The notes under the pieces: generated by a model
Database searches by the model: none
The model's input: only the letters and a program-made list of their open reading frames with translations
Told to the model about the DNA's origin: nothing
Position numbers and translations under genes: made by a program
Source: Mycobacterium sp. GA-1841
GTDB taxonomy: Bacteria; Actinomycetota; Actinomycetes; Mycobacteriales; Mycobacteriaceae
Direction: 5' to 3'
Assembly (NCBI RefSeq): GCF_001954135.1
Contig: NZ_MBEQ01000095.1
Span: 1-64,000 of the forward strand
Length of the DNA: 64,000 nucleotides
Shown here: positions 54,501 to 63,500 of the stretch, piece after piece
How the letters are laid out: each line of letters begins with the position of its first letter
Position numbering within the stretch: the stretch's first letter is position 1

Positions 54501-57500
54501 AGGGCACGGTTGTCGAGTTTGCCGTTGACGGTCAGAGGCAGGCCGTCGAGCACCACCACCGCAGCAGGTACCATATAGGCCGGCAATCGCCGGCCGAGTT
54601 CGGCTCGAATCGCGGCGGAATCCACGGTGCCAGAGGCAGTCTCGGTGACATAGCCGACCATGCGCTTATCTCCGGGGCGATCCTCACGCACGGTTACCGC
54701 GACCTGGTTGATTCCCTCGATACCTGCCAGAGCCGACTGGATCTCGCCGAGTTCGATGCGGTAACCGCGGATCTTGACCTGGTCATCGGCGCGGCCGCGG
54801 TACCGCAATTGACCATCATCACCCCACGACACCAGATCCCCGGTGCGATACATCCGCGCACCAGGCGCCCCGAACGGACACGCCACAAAACGCGAGGCGG
54901 TCAATCCGGCTCGACGCACATAACCCACCCCGACCCCACGACCGGCCACATACAACTCACCGATCACCCCTAGGGGCGCCGGGCGCAGGAACCGATCCAG
55001 GACAAACAACGCCGCACCCGGAACCGGCAAACCAATCGGCACCTCAGCACATCCAGGCTGCAACGGCGCACTGACCGTGGCATACACCGTGGTCTCGGTA
55101 GGCCCGTAACCGTTGATCATCACCCGCCCCGGCGCCCACCGATCCACCACTTGGACCGGACACGCCTCGGCAGCCACCATCAACGCCGCCACCGACTCCA
55201 ACCCCACCGGCGACAACATGCCCACCGCCGACGGAGTCTGACTCAACACCGTCACGCGCTCATCGACCAGCAGCGCCTGCAACTCCTGCGCCGACCGGGT
55301 GGTCTGCTCGGGCACCACCACCAACCGGCCGCCATGCAGCAGCGCCCCCCAGATCTCCCAGACCGAATAATCAAACGCCAGTGAGGAACACGCCGCCCAC
55401 ACCTGCTGCGGGCCCATCACCACACCGACATCCATGCCATCGAAAAGCCGGGTCACGTTCTGATGGGACACCGCCACACCCTTGGGCACCCCGGTGGTCC
55501 CCGACGTGTAGATGATGTGGGCGATATCGTCAGCAGCCGGCACCGGTAACGCCGTCGCCGGCCCATCCCCGAAACGGGAATCGTCGACCTCGATCACCGG
55601 CACACCCCAACACGCCACCCGCCCGGCCAGAGCACCGCTGCTCAGCACCGCCACCGGCGCAGCATCGGCCAGCATGAACTCCACGCGCGCATCCGGATGA
55701 GCCGGATCGATCGGCAGATAAGCCGCCCCAGTCTTCAACACCGCCAGAATCGACACGATCGCCTGCGCCGAACGCGGCAGCATCAGTGCCACACACTGTC
55801 CAGCTCCAGCACCCATACCGATGAGGTGGTGCGCCAACCGATTCGACGCCACATCCAGCTCGCGGTACGACCACGACGTGCCCTCGAACCGCACCGCCAC
55901 CGCCTCCGGCGACCGATCCACCGCAACCGCGAACGACTCCGGAATCGAGGCCTCTACCACCGGCGAAGGCAACACCTGCCGATGCCCGAGACCGTCCAGG
56001 ACCGCCGTCTCGGCCGCATCGACCACGTCCACCGACGACAACAACCGCGACGGGTCCGCTGTCATCGCCGCCAACACCCGCCGCAACCGCTCAACCAACA
56101 CCTCGACACTGACCGCATCGAACACATCAGTACGGAACTCCACCAACCCGGTGATACCGGCGGCTGCTCCGGCTTCCGTGTAGCGCTCGGCCAATGCGAA
56201 CACCAGATCCATTCGAGCGGTGCGGGTTTCGGTTGGAAGTAGAGTGGCACGGTCACCGAGTGTCATCGTCGAGGCCTGGTCGCCGCCAAAGTTCTGCCAG
56301 GACAGCATTACCTGGACCAGCGGATGATGGGTCAGGCTGCGGGTCGGGTTGAGCCGCTCGACCAACACCTCGAACGGGACATCCTGGTGTTCCAGTGCAG
56401 CGAGCCCACGCTGACGTACCTGCGTCAGTACGTCGGCGATCGTGGGATCGCCGCTCAGATCCACCCGCAGTACCAACGTGTTGACGAAGAAACCCACCAA
56501 CTCGTCAAGGGCCGGATCGTTGCGTCCTGCCGTCGCGATGCCCACCGGAACATCACTGCTGCCGCTGAGTGCCGACATCAGCACCGCCAGGGCGGTCTGT
56601 ACCACCATGAAGCTGGTCACGTTGTGTTCCCGCGCCACCCGAGCTATCTGCTGCTGCACATCGGCCGGCCAATCGATGGCCACACTCGATCCGCGGTAAT
56701 CCGCAACCGGCGGATACGGGCGGTCCGTCGGCAGCGCCAAGATCTCGGGCAGATCAGCCAAGGCCTCCTCCCAGTAGGAGACCTGGGTGCTGATCACGCT
56801 GTCCGGATCAGTGTCCGATCCAAGCCACTCTTGTTGCCACAGCGTGTAATCCGCATACTGCACCGGCAACGGCGCCCAGTCCGGCGCTCGACCCGCACAC
56901 CGATTGGCGTAGGCCGTTCCCAGATCGGCGACGAACGGGTTGATCGACCAGCCGTCGGCGGCGATGTGATGTACCACTGCAACCAACACGTACTCGTCGT
57001 CGGCAATCCGGAACAGGGTTACCCGCAAAGGGATCTCGGTGGCCAGGTCGAAGCAGTACCGGGTCGCTGCACCTACCGCCTCGTCGAGTCGATCCGGCGA
57101 CCATCCGGTGGCCTCGACGATCTGCCAACCCGGATCTTCCTGTCCGGCCGGAACGATCACCTGCTGCGGTACCCCGTCGGCCACCTGGAAGACGGTGCGC
57201 AAGCTTTCATGCCGGCAGACCACGTCGGTCAGTGACCGGCGGAGGGCGTCAGTGTCCACTGCCCCGGTCAGCCGCAAGGCCACCGCCATGTTGTAAATCG
57301 GCGAGGGACCCTGCAACTGTTCCAGGAACCACAGTCGCTGTTGGGCATACGACAGCGGGAGGACCGACGGACGTTGCTGCGGGGCCAGTTCCGCCCGCCC
57401 ACCCGAACCCGCATCGATGCGGGGTGCCAGCTGAGACACGGTAGGTGCATCGAACAGAGTGCGTACCGACAGGACTGTCTGAAGTGAGCTGTTGACCTCG

Positions 57501-60500
57501 GAGATCACCCGCATCGCCGACAGCGAGTCGCCGCCCAGATCGAAGAAGGAGTCGTCGATTCCGACCCGGTCCAAACCGAGCACTTCGGCGTAGATTCCGG
57601 CCACTACCTCTTCGATCACGGTGGTCGGGGCGCGATACTCGTCGCCGGTGTACTCCGGCTCTGGCAGGGCACGCTTGTCGAGTTTTCCGTTGACCGTCAA
57701 CGGGAGTGCGTCCAGCACCACCACCGCCGAGGGCACCATGTAGGCCGGCAAGCGCTCGGTAAGCGCACCTCGGGCCCACGCCGGATCCACGTTTCCGGTG
57801 ACGTAACCGACGAGCCGCTTGTCTCCGGGCCGGTCCTCGCGCGCGACCACCACGGCTTGCCGAACCCCCTCGAGTTCGGCGAGCAGCGATTGCACCTCAC
57901 CGAGTTCGATGCGATAGCCGCGGATCTTGATCTGTTCGTCGGCGCGCCCGGCATATCGCAACTGACCATCAGTGCCCCACGACACCAGGTCTCCGGTGCG
58001 ATACATCCGAGCACCGGGCGACCCGTACGGGCATGGCACGAAACGGGATGCGGTCAGACCGGACCGCCGCACATAACCGACTCCGACACCCCGGCCGGCC
58101 ACGTACAGCTCCCCCACCACTCCGGCCGGCACCTCACGCAGCCACCGGTCGAGGACGAACAACGCGGCGCCGGGCACCGGGTGCCCGATCGGCACGACAT
58201 TCGGCCCATTGGCCGCCGCCTTCTGCAACGGAGCGCTGATCGTGGCATACACCGTCGTCTCCGTGGGACCGTAGCCGTTGATCATCACCCGGCCAGGTGC
58301 CCAGCGATCGACCACCTCGGGCGGGCACGGCTCCGCGGCGACCATCAGGCCGGTCACCGACTCCAGGGCCGCCAGTTGCAACATCCCTACCGCAGAAGGG
58401 GTTTGACTCAACACGCTGACCTGCTGGCCGACGAGCAGAGCATGCAGATCATCGGGCGACCTCGTCACCTCATCGGGCACCACGACGAGTCGACCACCGT
58501 GTAGCAATGCTCCCCAGATCTCCCACACCGAGTAATCGAAAGCCAGTGACGCACACTGTGCCCACACCTGCTCCGGGCCCATGGCCACGCCGACATCCAG
58601 GCCGTCGAAGAGCCGCGTCACGTTCTGGTGGGTGACCGCGACCCCCTTCGGAACTCCCGTCGTCCCCGACGTGTAGATGATGTGGGCGATATCGTCAGGA
58701 GCCGGCCCCGACAACGGTTCGGTGCACTGCTGCCTGATCCGCGGATCAGCCAAATCCAGGACGGGTACCTCTGTTTCGCCCAGACGATCGGCCAACCCAT
58801 CGGAGGTCAGCACCAGGATCGGTGTGGCATCGGACAGCAGAAAGTCGATCCGTGCGTCGGGCACAGCCGGATCGATCGGCAAGTATGCTGCTCCGGATTT
58901 CAAGACTCCCAGTACGGCCACGATCGCGGCGGCTGAGCGGTTCACCAACAGCGCCACACATCGACCCGGGCCGGCGCCTTCGGCGGCGAGCGTACGTGCC
59001 AGTCGATTCGACGCCTCGTCGAGATCCCGATAGGACATCGACCGGCCGGCGTAAGTGACCGCAACTGCATCGGGTGTTCGGGTCACCAGTTGGGCAAACA
59101 ATGCGGGAATCGAGTTCTCGCGCACCTGCTGCGTCAGTACCGCCCGGTGTCCGACCGTATTCAGCCGCACCCGCTCTGCCACATCAAGCATGTCTACCGT
59201 CGACAGTCGGACGGCGGGGTCTGCGGTCATCGCCGTCAACACGCGCTGCAGCCGATCCACCAGGGTTTGAACGGTGGAAGCATCGAACACGTCCGTCCGA
59301 TACTCGACCAGGCCGGCGATACCCGCCGGCTCACCGGTGTCCGAGCTGTGTTCGGCCAGCGAGAACACCAAATCCGTCTTCGCCGTGTGGGTTTCGGCCT
59401 CCATAGGCGTCGCTTCGACGTCACCCAGAGCCAGCCCGGCCATCCGTCCGCTGCTGTTCCACGGTAGGTTCTGCCAAGTGACCATGACCTGCACGAGCGG
59501 GTGATGGGTCAGCGACCGAATCGGGTTGAGCCGCTCCACCAAAGCTTCGAAGGGCACTTCCTGATGCTCGAATGCAGCCAAACTGCGCGCGCGCACCTGC
59601 TCCAACAACTCGGACACGGTGGGATCACCGGCCACGTCGATCCGCAACACCAACGTGTTGACGAAAAAGCCGACGAGCTCGTCGAGCGCCTGATCCCCGC
59701 GACCCGCGATCGCGATGCCGATGGCGACATCGTCGCTGGAGCTCAACTCCGCCAGCAACACCGCCAACGCGGCCTGCACGACCATGAAGCTCGTGGCATT
59801 GTGCTCCCGTGCCACCCGGGCGACCTGCTGCTGCACCTCCGCCGGCCACTCCACGGCCACACTCGCCCCGCGATAATCCGCAACTGCCGGATACGGCCGA
59901 TCGGTCGGCAGCTCCAGCCGTTCGGGCAATCCGGCAAGTGCCTGTTCCCAGTAATCGAGCTGAGTGGAGATCACACTGTCGGCGTCAGATGCGGATCCTA
60001 GCCAGTCTTGTTGCCACAGAGTGTAATCGGCATACTGCACGGGCAACGGCATCCAGTCCGGCGCCCGTCCGGCGATACGGCTGGTATAGGCGGCAGCCAG
60101 ATCGGCTACCAGCGGGGCAACGGACCAGCCGTCTGCGGCGATGTGGTGTGCCACCGCCGTCAGAACGTGTTCATCGTCACCGACACGGAACAGCGCCGCC
60201 CGCAAGGGAATCTCCGTTGCCAGGTCGAAAGTGTGGTGGGCCACCGCCGTGATCGCCTCGTCCAATCGGTCCGCCGACCAATCGCGGGCATCGACGATCC
60301 GCCATCCGAAATCGGCTCGCTCGACCGGCACCACGACCTGCCCCGGCACTCCATCGACGGCGACGACGAGTGTACGCAGACTTTCCTGGCGGGACACCAC
60401 ATCAGCGAGCGCCTGACCAACTGCGTCGGCGTCCAGGCGCCCGTTCAATCGCAACGCCACCGCCATGTTGTAGATCGGTGACGGGCCCTGCAACTGTTCG

Positions 60501-63500
60501 AGGAACCAGAGCCGCTGCTGCCCGTAGGACAACGGCACCACAGCGGGCCTCGGCTGCGCCGTCAAGGCCGGCCGAGCCGCCTGGCCCTGATGCTGATCCA
60601 GGTATTCGGCCAGCTCTCCGACTGCGGGTGAATCAAACAGGCAACGCACCGGAACCTCACGGCCCAGCGCCGACTGCAGGCGGGCACACACCCGGATGGC
60701 GATCAGCGAATCTCCGCCCAAGGCAAAGAAATCGTCGTCGAGGCCGGCGCGGCCGAGGCCGAGCACCTCGGTGAACACCTCGGCAACCGTCTTCTCCGTC
60801 GGCGTCTGCGGGGCTCGGAAGGATGTCGCGACGAAGGTGGGCGCGGGCAGCGCCCGGCGGTCGATCTTGCCCGAGGAGGTCAGCGGTAGCTCGTCGAGCA
60901 CCACAATCTGGGTTGGCACCATGTATTCAGGCAGTCGCTCGGACAACCACTGCCGAACCTCGCCGATCTTGGCGTTCGTTTGTGGGTCGTTCGCGTAGCC
61001 ACCGCGCTGGCGGGCGTCCATCGGGGGCAAGTAGAGGTCCGTCAACGCTGGGGCAGGGCCGCCCACGCCGTCGGCCACGAATACCGCGTCCAGCGTTCCG
61101 GATTGCGCACCCCAGGTGACGGCGGCGCGGTACCCGGCCGCCTCCCCCAACCGGTACAACTCTTCCGGCGTGACACCGGCGTCGACAGCCACTGCGGCAC
61201 CGGCCTGGGCCTCGGCCAACGGCAGTCCGGCGGCCAGCTCCCGTTCTATGAACACGTCCTTGATCACGCCGGCTCGCGGTATCGCGCCGACCCGCACGAG
61301 GGCAGGCCGTTGCGAGGCCAGCTCGGTCCGCAGGCCGTCGAGCCCAGCGCAGTCGTTCCACCACCAGGTGAGCGCACGAGCCAGGGAGCGCACCTGCTTT
61401 GGCGCCTTGTGGATCACGACGTCGTAGCGATAGCGGGTCAGCTCGTTGTCTGATTCGCCGCGTTTGACCTGTATGTCGATTCCACCGACGCTCGGGTGAT
61501 CGGCGGCCCACGTGGTGAAAAACTCTGGGGATAGCAGTAATTCGTGTTCTCCGAGTACTGCGCGCTGTACGCGCTGACGGAACTCGACGGTATCGGCGTT
61601 TCCGGTTCCGTTGCGCGCCAGGGCGATACCTGTTTGGAATGCTCCCTGCAGGCTGTGGTTGCGTACATCACCGAGGAACAACCTGCCGCCGGGCGCCAAC
61701 AACTCCATGGCTTTGTCGACGACCTCGGCCAGGTACTCCGCACTGGGAAAGTACTGGATGACCGAATTGACGATGATCGTGTCGAAGTGGCCGGGAGGCA
61801 GCCCATCGGTGAGGTGTGCCGGCCGTGTCAGCAGTCGGACCCGAGCGCCCCAGGGTTCGCCTGCCACTGCGGCGCTCAGTTTGGCGACCGTCGCCGCCGA
61901 GAAGTCCGTGCCCCAATATTCCTCGCATGCCGGGGCTACTTGGGAAAGCACCAGGCCTGACCCGACGCCGATCTCCAGCGCGTGCCGCGGTTGTAGCGCC
62001 AGGATCCGATCAACCGCCGCCGAACGCCATTCCCGCATCTGCTCCAGTGGAATCGGCTCACCGGTGTAGCTGCTGTTCCATCCCCGGAAATCGCTTCCGT
62101 ATTCCGGTGTGTCGATCTCGGCATCGTAGAGTTCGTCGTAGATGTGCTGCCATTGATCCACGACCTCGGACTCATGGTGGGTGGGGTTGGAATGCGCCAG
62201 CGCGATGTAGCCGACCAGGTGGTCGATGCCGAGTTCGCTGTGGTGTACCGCGGCTGCCGCGCGACTGACCTGTGGGCAGGCCAGCAGGGTGTTCTCGATC
62301 TCGCCCAGCTCCAACCGCTGTCCGCGAAGCTTGACCTGCGCATCTGCGCGGCCGAGATACTCCAACGCACCGTGTGCGGTCCACCGCACCAGATCACCGG
62401 TGCGATACATCCGATCACCTGGGCTCCCAAACGGATTGGCCACGAATCGATCTGCTGTGAGGTCGGACCGGCCAACATATCCGCGCGCCAATCCCTGACC
62501 GGTCAGATACAGCTCACCTACAACCCCAACCGGCGCCGGGTGCACCCGGGCGTCGAGTACCAGAGCACAAGTTCCGTCGATCGGTGCGCCGATGCGGACC
62601 GGTTGTCCGGCCGCCAGTGCGCTCCAGGTGGCCCAGATGGAAACCTCGGTGGGGCCATAGGCGTTGTACATCGCCCGCCCGGGGGCCCAGGCGCCGACCA
62701 ACTCCGGCGGACACGCTTCACCACCGGTGATCAGGGTTTGCAGCCCGTCGAGCCGCGATCGATCCAGGGTGGCCAACACTGTCGGTGTGATCAGTGCGGC
62801 ACTGACCTGCTGGCGCTCGATCAGTTCGGTGAGCGCGGCCCCAGCATACGAATCCCGCGGTGCCACCACGAGCGTGGCTCGTGACGCGACCGCCCACAGC
62901 CATTCGAACACCGAGGCATCGAATGTCGGCGCAGCCACCATCAACACCCGGCCGTCCGGCCCGACCCGGAACAGGTCGCGATGTGCCGCGGCCACCCCCA
63001 GCAGTCCGGCATGGGTGACCGCCACGCCCTTGGGAGTGCCGGTGGAACCCGACGTGAAGATCACATAGGCGGCATCGTCGGTAGCCAAGGGCGCCAGGCG
63101 ATCCCGGTCGGTGACCGGCTCCGCTCGGTACCCCGACAGGTCAAGGGCGTCGAGGCGAAGGACCGGACGCTCTCCGACACCGGGTACGTTGTCGCCGTCC
63201 CGGGTCAGGACACACACCGCGTCCACGATGTCCAACACACCGGCGATCCGCTCGTCCGGATTGGTTCGATCGACCGGCACGTATACTCCACCGGCCTTCA
63301 GGATCGCCCACCATGCTGTCACCAACTCGACCGATCGATCCATCGCCACTGCGACGGCACGCTCGGGTCCAATGCCCTGCTCGATCAACCTCCGCGCCAA
63401 GCGGTTCGATGCCTCGTCCAATTCGCGATATGACAGCTGTCGCGCCCCGTCGACCACCGCAACGGCGTCCTCGTCAGCCGCCACCGCGGCAGCCAGCAGT